Of a DNA stretch of 64,000 bases, positions 35,901 to 47,466 are shown one piece after another. This stretch comes from Glycine soja. Taxonomy: Eukaryota > Streptophyta > Magnoliopsida > Fabales > Fabaceae. Every line of letters begins with the position of its first letter. The stretch's first letter is position 1. The position numbers were made by a program, and so were the translations under genes. The stretch covers positions 41,671,167 to 41,735,166 of the forward strand of contig NC_041011.1 of the NCBI RefSeq assembly GCF_004193775.1, written 5' to 3'. The notes beneath the pieces were generated by a model. That model ran no database searches and was not told where the DNA came from. It saw only the letters and a program-made list of their open reading frames with translations.

Positions 35901-38179
35901 AAATTTTCCTTATGTACCAAACTTTGAACAGCTTGTTTCACAAACTCTGTTTACAAATTTAAGTTAGCTTGAACACTTCAACTCATAGAAACAATAATAA
36001 ACTTGGTCAAGCCTAAACAACTGAATCAGGACCTTAAGGTCCTGTAAAGGAATTATATATCAGCAGAGAGATCAATTATGTTATTCTGATTATAAACATA
36101 TCTTCTACCCAAAATTCCACACCACAGCTTAAAAGTTTTAATTCCCCACATGGAAAGTATGTATTAGACATCTGATAAATGACTAAAAAAACCTAATAAA
36201 AAGGTTAGTAATGCTGCATCCATCCTTACACTTCCCTGATAATAATTCACAACTTGATCTCAAGGATTTCCCCATTTGCAATTAATATTATTATTTCCTC
36301 CACTGAAGAAACGCTGTTCTTGCTCTGCATGACATTTCAGTGTAAAACAACTGTTTAGCTGAGAAGTTAGAGTTTTGAGCATAGTTGATACTGCCTCTGT
36401 TTCCAATATTATTTAAAACAAAGCAGTACAACTCTTTTAAAGTAGTAAACTATTTGATTTTATAAATACTGAGTTTAAGGTTTGGCTTTATTTTTTCTAT
36501 ATAATAAACCCCCGTAGCATGAATCACTAAACATTATCCCACTAGCAGAGAACTAACTTTGGGGTGACACACAGAGATCATGGTCCAATAAGCCTTGATA
36601 GAGGAACATAAAAAAAATAGGGGATTAAATTATTTGATCATTTTTATTCAGACAGAAAAAGAATGAAAATGAGGAAGGCCACCAATGCTTCAACTTTCAA
36701 CAAGGAAGAGAACACAGGTCCACAACTGCATTAGGTCAAGGCAGACTGAAGTGCAACAATCAATGGATTTCACCTCAGATAATAAGCTGGGAAGCTGCTT
36801 TGCCTCAGCCACTTTAGCTAATATAATATATGAACTTTCATCCATTTCATTTTTCATTAAAAATCAGATAACACGGCATGCCTATTAATGGGCTAATAGG
36901 CTATCAGTACTAATATTGGACTAATTGTACATCTCAATTGATATATTACCAACACCAGGGCCACATCAGGGAAACTTTGGTCAAATTTATCTTCCACAAA
37001 CACCACTCCAACACCACTCCAAGGTTATCAATAGTGTTTTATGGCGCAACGGCCATGTTGGCAGCCACCATATCAGAAATGGCGGAACCCATTACAAAAC
37101 ATCAAATAATGGCTGATGGTTTGTGGCGTCCACCTTTACATGTTCATAACGCTGTTATGGCAGCACCATAACGGTTGCGTGACAGCACTGCATCACTCTT
37201 TGTTCTATACCCTACAAAAGGATTCAGGCCTACAATCATGAATTGAGCGAATGTGCTGGGCTGCTGACCCAGTACAATCAGACGCAATAGCTGACCCATA
37301 AGGCTTGCAGGTCAAGAACCTTCTGGTGCAACACCAGCAATGTACCAGGTTAGACTCTAGCGTTGTTTAGTAGGCACAACAAATTTCATCCTCTAGAGAC
37401 ATTTCCCACGTCTCATCATATAAGAAACATCACTGTTGCCTGCAGAGAAATAATATAAATAGGCTATACAGGCCTCAGATATCCTCGCTCTCTAACTTTT
37501 AGTCACACACTCGTTCTCGTACTGCAAACACTGACTTGAGTGTGGTTGAAGTCCTTGCAAGTACAGCACCAGAAGTGCATACCTGAGAAGATTACAATCA
37601 GATATTCCTCCACTCTGGACTGATGCTGAACATTACTGATCCACTCTAAAACATACTCACTAATAAGCAAGCAACATGCAACAAATTTGTAACCAAATAC
37701 AGCAGAATAGTACTTGAGTTAAATCACCATTTGCAAACTAAACTTAAATAACTCTTTAAACCCCATAATCAAAATCATGTGGCAAGGAATCAAAACAGAG
37801 CCAAAACACTAGATCATACACAAAGAGAAAACATAAAAGCCTCGCAGTTGATCAATCCAGATGCCATATATATCCTAGTACAGATCTCCCTATGTTCAAA
37901 CACGAAACGACGCCGTTTCGGGAGGGGGTGATGCTAGGGTTAAAACTAACAAGCAACAAAAATGACAATATGCAGTTCAAAAAGAAGAAGACAACAGAAA
38001 TTACCGCAAATCTTAATGGGTGCTTCAAGCTCCAACAAATTAGGTTGCTGCAAGAAAATCTCTCTGGAAGCGGCACAGAGATGGCGGATCTCCGACTCCG
38101 ACAGCTGCACCTGCTTCCCCGGCCGGCTGCGAACTTCGAGAAGGCGATTGATTATGTCGTCCAGAAGAGCTTGGTCCAT
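32930..38179 (-). CDS. TOPP: Serine/threonine protein phosphatase PP1 catalytic subunit (TOPP type)
   Basis: PP1 removes phosphate from Ser/Thr with two metals, guided by regulatory subunits in nucleus and cytosol. Minus-strand exons are 38005-38179, 34008-34567, 33482-33703 and 32930-32953. They total 981 nt and encode 326 residues. Metal and phosphate motifs are complete: GDVHGQ (59-64), GDYVDRG (87-93), RGNHE (118-122), HGG, RAHQ and SAPNYC. I chose ATG 38177-38179 ([10 protein letters not shown]) because it matches the family start; an in-frame ATG at 38203 would add eight residues. The last exon is only 24 nt and encodes SFLGTKV and stop; reading past the donor at 33481 would give a different tail. 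Intron 1 is 3437 bp and contains a tandem duplication and retroelement-like debris. Confidence 0.95.
34799..35037. repeat. Two-copy tandem repeat in TOPP intron 1
   Basis: Units of about 120 bp (34799-34918 and 34919-35037) share TGTTGTTTCAAAT, AGCAGAAT, TTCATGAATAT, TTTTACATGGAT and CTG(G/A)ATAT in order, with many substitutions. Just upstream, GATATTGTTAGGTCCTATTT occurs twice, near 34658 and 34770, which suggests repeated local duplication. Confidence 0.75.
37020..37190. repeat. Candidate MITE-like repeat in TOPP intron 1
   Basis: A GC-richer patch has nested inverted motifs built on GGCGCAACGGCCAT, ATGGCGGA and GTTATGGCAGCACCATAACG. The last contains a short hairpin. It differs in composition from the surrounding intron. 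Ends and family are uncertain. Confidence 0.35.
37200..37640 (+). mobile_element. Probable Ty3/gypsy LTR remnant in TOPP intron 1
   Basis: A TATA-type box (AATATAAATAGG near 37452) is followed by a CT-rich leader, then CTGACTTGAGTG...GAAGTCCTTGCAAGTAC and CTCCACTCTGGACTGATGC. That order is typical of R-U5 in many legume Ty3/gypsy LTRs. No coding part, clear ends or target duplication were seen. The assignment rests on remembered family patterns. Confidence 0.4.
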
Positions 38180-39354
38180 TTGTTCCCCTCCCAGAAAAAG
38201 CACAAAGTCAACGTCTCTGTAGGGTGTGATTACGATGATGAATAATAATATCCCAAGAGCATGCCTCGGGGAAGACGACGACCAAACCGCAGTCGTTTTG
38301 CTAGCGGAAGGGTGTCGTTTGAGGATGACGGCGTGGGGTGATTATGGACATTGGTTTCTGAGGGGAGGCGAAGAGAGGAAAAGTGGGAATTGGTTTGAGA
38401 GGAGAGGATTTGATTAGGTTAGAGGAAGGAAACGGATTTCGTAACACTGTGTAATGTAGTCAATTATATAAATTATCAATTATTCAATATATATTGCCTA
38501 GTTTGGTGTCATGTGACAATATATTATTTATTTTTTCATTATTGTACTGATACAGAATATGTCTTCAAAAGTAATAATTAATTTTTATATGAAATTAAGA
38601 ATACATATAAGATGTAAGATGAGATATTATCCTTTATTTTATATTTAAAGTTAGGATTTAAATTTTAAGTCAGTTAATTAAATGATATGAATCAAAAAGA
38701 AACGTAAATAAGATGTGTTTAAAAAAAAATGTCATGTTTGTGTGATGGCTAGTCTACTCTCAGAATTCTTTAGGCTAGCATTCAAGATGTATGTTAGTGT
38801 CAAGGTTCAACCAAATGAGTCATTCAATGAGTCTAGGTTGCGTTAGGGTATTGAGCCTTTTTTATACAAGCTAGTCTCTTTGACATAACAAGGTGTGGGA
38901 TAGGTCTAAAACAATTCCCTCTCAAGTTAGTATCTTGGGTTAGTCGAGGTGTTGACTTAGTGATTATCTAACATTTTCCTTCGTTTAGGCATCGTCCATT
39001 AGTATTCTTGTCCTTTTTGGGTCACTTTTTATTGGGTTAGGTTCAATGTTTTGGTTTGTATCCATAGGTCGCTCATTTATAAAGTAAGTGAATATTTGCT
39101 TCTTTTAAATTCTTTTTATCAGTAGAGGACTTGCCCAAGTTGATTTTCCATTCAATTCATGTTCCTTGCCTTCATTTATTTCTTTCTCCCTCCTTTGCTT
39201 GGTTGTCTTTTCCTTTACTTATGCTTATTCACCTAGGCCATAGTGGTGTAAGTGAGATTTTTAAGCCACTAAGACGAAGTGTCATCACTTATTCTTCCTT
39301 AAAAAAAGATCTATATTTCACATAAGTGTCTTGTGGTTTTAGCTATCCTATGTT
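38180..39354. other. TOPP upstream region and intergenic sequence
   Basis: 38180-38450 is GC-richer and probably holds the TOPP 5' UTR and promoter (minus strand). No TATA box stands out. The remainder up to the Copia target site is AT-rich with no supported gene. Confidence 0.55.
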
Positions 39355-39359
39355 AATTT

Positions 39360-39929
39360 TGTTGGACAATGGCAAACTGAAGCCACAATTGTTTCATTGT
39401 GATGTCCCACATCGAAAATATAATATTCCTTTTCTTTATTCCCAAATTTCCTAACTCATTTTAATCAGTTTTGATTGTTATTCTTTTAACAAATATATTT
39501 TTTAATGCTCTTGATTAGCTATAAACCAAATAGCATAACCTCCACTTTATTAGCAATTCTCTAACGGTCAATTTGTTAAATGTGTAGCTAATAATTATGA
39601 TTTGTGGACAGGAAAAGAAAAAGACGTTTTTCATTGTTTTGCTATTAAAAAAGAGGACTGTCATAGTCTTGCAGAGGTTTGCACAGGGAGAAAATAATTT
39701 TCAATTCTTTTCTTATTATCTACTTCTAAAATTCTGGACAATTGTTCTGTGATTTCCATAGCCTAAGGCCACGAGTGCACGTGTTCATAGGCTCGTTGTG
39801 TTAACCTTGGGGAGCAGTCGGCAAACTAGATTGCATCAAGGTCTAGCCGAATTTTGCTTTCAAGGCAGTGATTTTTCACGACACAACAAACCTCTGTTTT
39901 GTACTTCTGACTTCTAGTTTTTTCCTACA
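39360..39929 (+). repeat. 5' LTR of the third Copia element
   Basis: A 570-bp repeat of 43540-44130. It lacks about 20 bp present in the partner near its 3' end (AATATGTGTTATATTTTTCT in the partner). Confidence 0.93.
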
Positions 39930-39997
39930 ATTTGAAAGCATAATGGTTTATTATTTCCTTGCATCAAGTACTAAACAGAAATTGGTTGTGTTTCCAA

Positions 39998-42939
39998 ATG
40001 ATGGATGACAAACCAATCATGAAGTAGATTCATGAGTATGAGAATCTAGTTGGTGATATACTAAATGAAGGAATGAAGATGTGTGAGATATTGCAGGCTA
40101 ATGTGCTTCTAGAAAAATTTCCACCTTCGTGGAGTGACTACCGCAACCAACTGAAACACAAGAAGAGGGACTTCACTTCAAGAATTAATAAATCATATGA
40201 AGACAGAGGAGACCAACCGACTTAAAGATAAGCATGTTTTACATTCTGTAAATTCAGTTAATGCTAATGTTGTTGAGTTTGCTGATCAACACAAGTCAAA
40301 AGGAAAAGAAAAACGATTTCAGAAAAAAGGACAAAAGAAAACACACACTAATATCAACAAAGGTGATAACAAGATTCAGAAAAGAAAGGGTGAGTGCTAT
40401 GTTTGTGGCAAAACAGGTCATAAAGCTTATGGGTGCAAACTGAGGAAGGGACAACAATCTAACAACTCGAAACCTGCTGCACCACATGCTCCTCAAGCAC
40501 ATCTAGCAGAAAATGAAGAAGTGATAGCTGCTGTGGTAGTGGAGGCAAACATGGTCGACAACAAGGTGGACTGGATTCTAGATACCGGTGCTTCTAAACA
40601 CTTATGCGCCAACAAAGAGCTTTTTCACCAGATTGAGAATGCTGATGACGGAGAATGTGTTTTCATGGGAAATTCAGCTACAGCTGGAGTGCTTGGTAAA
40701 GGAAAGATTCTCCTTAAACTTACTTCGGGAAAAACATTATCTTTGAGTGATGTTTTGTATGTTCCCTCTCTGCGTAGGAACCTAATTTCTGGTAGTTGTC
40801 TAAATAGAGCTGGATTAAAATTGGTTTTTGAAGCTGACAAAGTAGTAATAACTAAAAATGGGTTTATCCATGAAACTAGTGCCCCTTATACTCCTCAACA
40901 AAATGGCATAGCGGAAAGAAAAAATAGAACACTTAAAAAATGATGAACGCTATGTTATTAAGTTCTGGTATGTCTACCCAAATGTGGGGGGAAGCCATTT
41001 TGTCGGCCTGTTATATACTAAATAGAGTTCCCCATAAACGACTAGATAAAACTCCCTATGAGTTATGGAAAGGATTTGCGCCAAATTTAAATTTTTGTGA
41101 AAAGTATGGGGATGTCTTGCTAAGGTAGCTCTACCAGATTTCAAGAGGACTAATGTAGGTACCAAAACTTTTGATTGTGTGTTTATTGGATATGCTCAAA
41201 ATAGTGCTGCTTATAGGTTCTTGCGTTTGAATGATAATTCTATTTGTGAATCTAGAAATGCAGAATTTTTTGAACAAGAATTTCCTTTAACAAAACATGT
41301 TAATGAATTGATTTCTTCTTGTAATACTACTTCAGTGCCTTTACATTTGCGTACTTCTTCCTCTGTAACAAATGAACAAGTTAATGAACCTAGAAGAAGT
41401 AAAAGGAAAAGAATAGAAAGTAGTTTTGGACCAGATTTTGTTACTGCCTTCGTGGTTGAAAACAATGATGTCGATAAAATAAATGATATATTTGTATCTA
41501 CTTTTCTCATTGAGGAAGATCCTAAAACTTATAATGAGGCTGTAACTTCCATTGATGCCAACTTTTGGAAAGAGGCAATTAATAGTGAATTAGATTCTAT
41601 CATGTCTAATCATACTTGGGATTTAGTTGACTTACCTAAGGGAAGTAAACCAATTAGATGCAAATGGATTTTTAGAAAGAAATTAAGAACTGATGGAACC
41701 ATTGATAAATTTAAGGCTAGATTAGTAGTTGTTGGTTACACACAAAAGAAAGAAATTGACTATTTTGATACATATTCTCCTGTTACTAAAATTTCCACAA
41801 TTCGTTCTCTTGTTGTTTTAGCTGCTATTCATGGGCTTATAGTGCATCAAATGGATGTAAAGACAGCTTTTCTTAATGGTGACTTGAGAGAGGAAATTTA
41901 TGTGGAACAACCTGAGGGCTATGTGATTCAAGGTCAAGAGAACAAAGTGTGTAAGTTGAGAAAATCATTATATGGCCTTAAACAGGCTCCCAAACAATGG
42001 TATGAAAAATTTGACCAAACTTTGGTAAGTGATGGTTATATTGTGAATTCATCTGACACTTGTGTTTACTCTAAATTGTTTGGACAAGAATGTGTGATAA
42101 TATGTTTATATGTTGATGACATGTTAATTTTCGGTACTAATGTGACTGTAGTGGAAAAGACCAAATTATTCTTATCTTCTCATTTTGATATGAAAGATCT
42201 AGGAGAAGCTGATGTGATTCTTGGAGTTAAAATGAAAAAAAAGTGATAATGGTTTTTCCTTGTGTCAGTCACATTATATTGAAAAGATACTTAAAAAAAA
42301 TTTAACTGTTATGATGAATTACCTGTGAGAACTCCCTATGATCCTAGCATACATCTTAAGAAAAACAATGGTTCTAGTGTTTCACAAACTGAATATGCTA
42401 AAATCATAGGGAGTGTTATGTTTCTCATGAATTGTACTAGACCTGACATAGCATATGCTGTGAGTAGACTAAGCAGATATACTCACAATTCAGGTAATGA
42501 ACATTGGACTGCACTTCGTCGCTTACTCAGGTATCTTAAAGGTGGAGGTGCCATATCATGGAAGTCTTCCAAGCAAACTTGTATAGCACGTTCAACTATG
42601 GAATCAGAATTTATTGCTCTTGATTTAGCAGGTCAAGAAGCTGAATGGTTGAGAAACTTGTTGGCAGATGTGCCATTGTGGGGGAAACGGTCTATACCAG
42701 TTTCTCTTCATTGTGACTCTGAAGCAGCTATTGGAATTGCTAAGAACAATGTTTATAATGGAAAAAGGAGACACATACGCATTAGACACAGTTCAGTCAG
42801 AGAATTGTTAAAAAATGATGTGATCTCATTACAGTTTGTTAGATCAGAGAACAACTTGGCAGATCCGTTCACTAAAGGTCTAACAAAGAAAGTTGTACTT
42901 GAATCGTCGAGGGGGATGGGGCTTAAGCCTTTGTGTTGA
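39998..42939 (+). pseudogene. Remnant gag-pol of the third Copia element, many lesions
   Basis: The gag C-terminal half starts near 39998 (MMDDKP...HEYENLVGDI) with a TAG at 40025-40027 and a frameshift near 40178. The frame from 40197 carries a zinc knuckle (CYVCGKTGHKAYGC) and protease WILDTGASKH. It then jumps near 40870 from VVITKNG straight into SAPYTPQQNGIAERKNR, so the pre-integrase domain and most of the integrase core are deleted. Frameshifts follow near 40938, 41095 and 42240. Reverse transcriptase (41179-42246) keeps YVDDM. A second deletion near 42548 joins LLRYLKG to [11 protein letters not shown] and removes the first RNase H catalytic region. The remaining RNase H stops at 42937-42939. 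No functional pol is possible. Confidence 0.92.
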
Positions 42940-43539
42940 GGAAAGTATGGTGGATACCATCAATGGTCAAACGAAACCATATGATTACTCTATTGTATTA
43001 CATTTCTCATCTCCATGACATGTGGTAATACATTGTGGATAGGTTGAACTTTCAGTTCTTAATGAGTGCATAGCCTTAATTATTAGGTGGTCCATATGAA
43101 TTGGACTTGATGGACTCACCGCTTGTTATTTTGAAAGATGAGAATTTTTTGCTCTTAATGAATCCATAGCCTCTTTGGTGGTGCTTTTGAGACGCACTTG
43201 ATGGATTCAACTTCGTGAGAGTGAAGGTGGGCCGCCTTCTATGAAAGAATTAGGCTTTCTTTCTAGAGCTCTCATTAGTATCCAAGGTGTGCGCATGGCC
43301 ATTAAAAGCGCTGGTTTGTAATATCGCGGAAATCACAAATATTAGAGAAATACATGTGTTGTAAGGGTCTCATTTGAAAACTTGGTAGTTCAAGAGTAAT
43401 TCACTACCTAGACACAATTGTTGCCTTACTTCACTATGTATCAATTCAATCATTATGATATTGATACTTAAATGTTACTCTCTCTTTTGCCCAGAAATTG
43501 CTCTTTTTTTTAACTCCAGCTTTACCATTGGTGGGGGAT
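42940..43539 (+). other. 3' untranslated part of the third Copia element
   Basis: About 600 bp between the pol stop and the 3' LTR has no open frame of note. It ends in the purine-rich tract next to the LTR. Confidence 0.7.
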
Positions 43540-44130
43540 TGTTGGACAATGACAAACTGAAGCCACAATTGTTTCATTGTGATGTCCCACATCGGAAATA
43601 TAATATTCCTTTTCTTTATTTCCAAATTTCCTAACTGATTTTAATCAGTTTTGATTGTTATTCTTTTAACAAATATATTTTTTAATGCTCTTGATTAGCT
43701 ATAAACCAAATAGCATAACCTCCACTTTATTAGCAATTCTCTAACGGTCAATTTGTTAAATGTGTAGCTAATAATTATGATTTGTGGACAGGAAAAGAAA
43801 AAGACGTTTTTCATTGTTTTGCTATTAAAAAAGAGGACTGTCATAGTCTTGCAGAGGTTTGCACAGGGAGAAAATAATTTTCAATTCTTTTCTTATTATC
43901 TATTTCTAAAATTCTGGGCAATTGTTCTGTGATTTCCATAGCCTAAGGCCACGAGTACACGTGTTCATAGGCTCGTTGTGTTAACCTTGGGGAGCAATCG
44001 GCAAACTAGATTGCATCAAGGTCTAGCCGAATTTTGCTTTCAAGGCAGTGATTTTTTTACGGCACAACAAACCTCCAATATGTGTTATATTTTTCTGTTT
44101 TGTACTTCTGACTTCTAGTTTTTTCCTACA
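43540..44130 (+). repeat. 3' LTR of the third Copia element
   Basis: The 591-bp partner of 39360-39929, nearly identical, followed by the target duplication AATTT. Confidence 0.93.
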
Positions 44131-44135
44131 AATTT

Positions 44136-44871
44136 CTTGAGGGAGGTAAGAACTTGGAAATGAAAATACTTGTTTAAGGTTCGCCTGCCTTGATGGTTGT
44201 AGTGTCAGGTGGCTAGAAATTTCTTACACAAATTATCACCTTCTATTCAATAATTTCGTACATAAAAAAAACAATATTATATTATAAATTCTTATTATAT
44301 GGATCATATTTTAGTTTAAAATGATTTAATATTTAATTTCCACGTTTTAAAATTGTCATAATATTATTTTAAAAATATAAAAAAAAGTTTTAATTATACA
44401 CTTATATTCATTAAAATAGTTAAATCAATAAACGTACATTTTATATGAAGTAACTGATGAGTGATGACTGATTTCTCAATGTAATATTTTTAAAATAGTA
44501 AATAATATATTAATTTAAACTAGAAGAATTTTTACGAAATCTATTTAAGTTTATCTTATCTTTTAAATGCAGTTAAGGTTATGAAAGATAATAGAAGAGA
44601 GAATATATTATCTTTTATAAAGTAATATCTTTTACTGTATAAGTTATTTTGATTTTATTTCAATAAATTTCGCGATAAATTTGGTCAAAATAAATTAAGA
44701 ATTGTCATTAGTGTATCATGACTTAAACTTTGAGTTCGCTTTGGTGAGTTAGATGATACAGTGATTTGGGCATCGGCGAATCCAACCCAACTGCGAGCAA
44801 TCAATTGTTGGTGTGAGAAGGAGGGCGAACTAAAGATTTGATTTTGGGGTGAAGAGAAGCGAAGCGAAGCA
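44136..44871. other. Intergenic and upstream region of the ASCH gene
   Basis: AT-rich sequence passes into a more balanced, probably transcribed leader from about 44750. No TATA box is clear and no other gene was found. Confidence 0.5.
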
Positions 44872-47466
44872 ATGAGACGAAACCATTCTAACTCGGGCAA
44901 TTACCGGAATCCATGTTTAACTATGCACCAGCCTTGGGCTTCTCTCCTCGTTTACGGGATCAAGCGCGTCGAGGGCAGGTCATGGCCCGCTCCAATCACA
45001 GGTTTCTCTTTTTTGTGTTTAATGTTATTATTGTATCAAACAAACAAACAAACAAAGACATCATTGACCACCTGCACGTGTCCTATGTTTTGATTTTGTT
45101 TTTTAAGGTCGTCTTTGGATTCATGCTGCCAGCAAAGTCCCAGAGGAGTCTACAATCAAAGCAATGGAATACTTCTACAAGGAGATTTATGCACTCAATG
45201 GCATCACTGATATCCAATTTCCTCAGCACTACCCTGTTTCTAGGCTTTTGGGTATAATACCTCAACCTCGTTCTCTGTTAAATGTTAATTCAGTTCAATT
45301 CATCGCTCACCAATTTGAATGCTTGATAACAGGATGTGTTGAAGTTGTTGGCTGCTTAACACGTGATGAGCTAGCATGCTGGGAGATGGTTCCTGAAGGG
45401 GTAAGGGGTACCATGTCAATTACTATACTTTTGTTTTTAACTATTCATTCCTAGTTATACACATTATCTTCACTTAAGCGGTTAAGCCCGTTTTTTTATT
45501 CCTTAGGTGCGGGTGGAAGCACAAACTGATTATTGCTGGCTGTGCGAACGACCACAGGTTTGTGTCTTTCTACTGCTGTGCGATTCCTATGATTATCAGA
45601 TTAAGAACTGTTTGTGTGTATGTTGAACAAGTGTTAAGTGTTTTTTTTTCCTGTGCTTAATTCAGAAATTGTTGATTCCTTTTGAGATGCGGGGGTACCA
45701 AGGTGTTTATAACCTGGAAAAGAAGGTATTATGGTTCCAAGTCTCTGTCTTGATTTCTGTTTTTTTCTTTCTTGGAATGAAGGCTGATTTTTCCTACTTG
45801 TTAAAAGATTTATGAAGCTGCAGTTAGAGGTCTGTCTCCAGTTAATAGTCCGTTGCCGGTGAAATTTCCACTTCCAGATCCACAAAACCCATTTTCATTG
45901 AAGCCAGGTTCCATCTCTGCGCTTACTCCTAACTTAAAAGCAACTGAAGTGGATAAATCATCAAGTATAAGTCTGGCCATAGCTGGGGCACAAGCAGCAG
46001 CCACTCAGTTCTCAAAGAAGGATCAGAATTCCCATAGTACTGCTCAGAACAATGCACCTACTAACATGAATGCTAATAATGAGGACACAGAAGTTGCAAC
46101 ATCTTATAATCTAAGATCACAAGGCAGGTCTATGGAAAAGGGCAATATATCATCCACCAAGTTAAGTAAGACATTTGATGATCTGACATTGCCATCATAT
46201 CACGAAGAGAAAAGCAGTAGAAATAGGAGTGAGGGAAGCAGTAAGCAGAATCGATCTCCTGGTGCAGAAGCAGATTTGAGACAGTTTCCTCAACCACCGT
46301 CTAAGGTATCTCTTTCTGAAAATGGTGTCTTTATGTACGTTCTATCATTCTTTGGAAAATTCTGCTTCATTTTATATGATTAATTAAAGCAAACACAGTG
46401 GAAATAAAAAACTTAAAGAAAGAGAGGAAAAAAAAAGGTTTTTTTCATTTGGTGTAACTCTCAGTTTATATCAATTGTATCACCCCTTTCTTTTGCCAAA
46501 GGGACAGTACATAAATTATGCCTAATGCTGATATGACTTGTTTATGTACTATGTCAGTAGTATATTGCTCTAATTCATATTGATTTATGTAGTCATTTGG
46601 ACCAAGGGATCATTCAACATTAGGGTTTACTTGCTTATTATCCAGAATAGAATATATCTAATACATAATAGTTAAATCATAAGGCCGGGCTTCCATGTTT
46701 CTATTAATAATATGGCTTCCATGTTTAACTTAATTCTTAAAACTTAATATCTATTTTATATATTATTAAAGTAGAGAGTGTGAGAGGATTTCTGTCGCCC
46801 TTGATGGGGAAAAGGATGGGTACCCATTTTTCATTCTTGGCAAGGATGAGGGCAGGTTTGGAAATGCAGGGTCATGTCTAGCCACAAAGCACCCTGAGAG
46901 ATGTGGTGACTTTGTCATCCGATCTACCCCATCAAAGCCATCTAAGTTGAGGCTCTGCCTTTGTTATGCTAACATACACAAATCGTGTTTAATGTCTTAG
47001 CTCCTTCCATCTGTTTCTTTCATCATTGTGTATCTAATTTTGATCCATGTTATGGAGTGGTCAAACTGAAGCTGCTCATTTATGCATGTATCCATTACCT
47101 TGTTTTGTGAACGAATGCAAAGTTGCTCCAGCAACTCAAGGGATAAGCCACATTCTCAAATGATGAATCTTTTGTCATTCATAGCTTCTTGAAAGACATG
47201 CTTTTCAAGAGTGAGGCTTTCTTTATTTGCACAATTACATCACGTATCTGTCTTGTTTTAACTTAAGTTCTGTAGAAAAGAATGCATTAGGACATCACAA
47301 CAAAAATCTGAATATGACTATACGAGTCACTTTCTTTGCTTGCTTTAAAATTAGGACACTAGTTTTGATAATATACTGCTAAAATAAAATACAATAACAG
47401 ATAATTAAATTATGCTTGTTTCATTATTAGATTTTTGCTGCTGCGTTGAAAGGCCTGAGGCACTGA
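44872..47466 (+). CDS. ASCH-domain protein (activating signal cointegrator 1-related)
   Basis: Seven exons with GT-AG borders join in frame: 44872-45001, 45108-45251, 45333-45400, 45507-45557, 45666-45725, 45808-46305 and 47431-47466. They total 987 nt and encode 328 residues. The N-terminal half is an ASCH domain: MHQPWASLLVYGIKRVEGRSW (18-38), GRLWIHAAS, CVEVVGCL and the PFEMRGYQGVYNLE end. ASCH is a PUA-like fold that binds RNA or nucleic acid; in animals it ends the coactivator TRIP4/ASC-1. The second half (exon 6) is Ser/Asn-rich, low-complexity and probably disordered. It ends with IFAAALKGLRH. The zinc finger of TRIP4 is absent, so this is an ASCH-only plant form and its exact role is unknown. 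The start ATG gives MRRNHSNSG; an in-frame ATG at residue 18 is possible. Confidence 0.88.

Larger units (their letters stand above)
39360..44130 (+). mobile_element. Copia-type LTR retrotransposon with near-identical LTRs and heavily deleted interior
   Basis: The 4771-bp element is flanked by a perfect duplication, AATTT (39355-39359 and 44131-44135). LTRs are 39360-39929 (570 bp) and 43540-44130 (591 bp), with TGTTGG...CTACA ends. A purine tract, GTGGGGGAT, precedes the 3' LTR. By hand the LTRs differ at about 10 positions (under 2%) plus a 20-bp deletion in the 5' copy. No Met-tRNA primer-binding site follows the 5' LTR, and the first part of gag is missing. The order protease, integrase, reverse transcriptase, RNase H marks it as Copia, of a different lineage from the element at 20008. 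Confidence 0.94.

Noticed and set aside
46770..46950. GC-richer patch in the last ASCH intron with GGGTACCC
   Set aside because: It may be a short repeat, but no ends, coding frame or second copy in the window were found.
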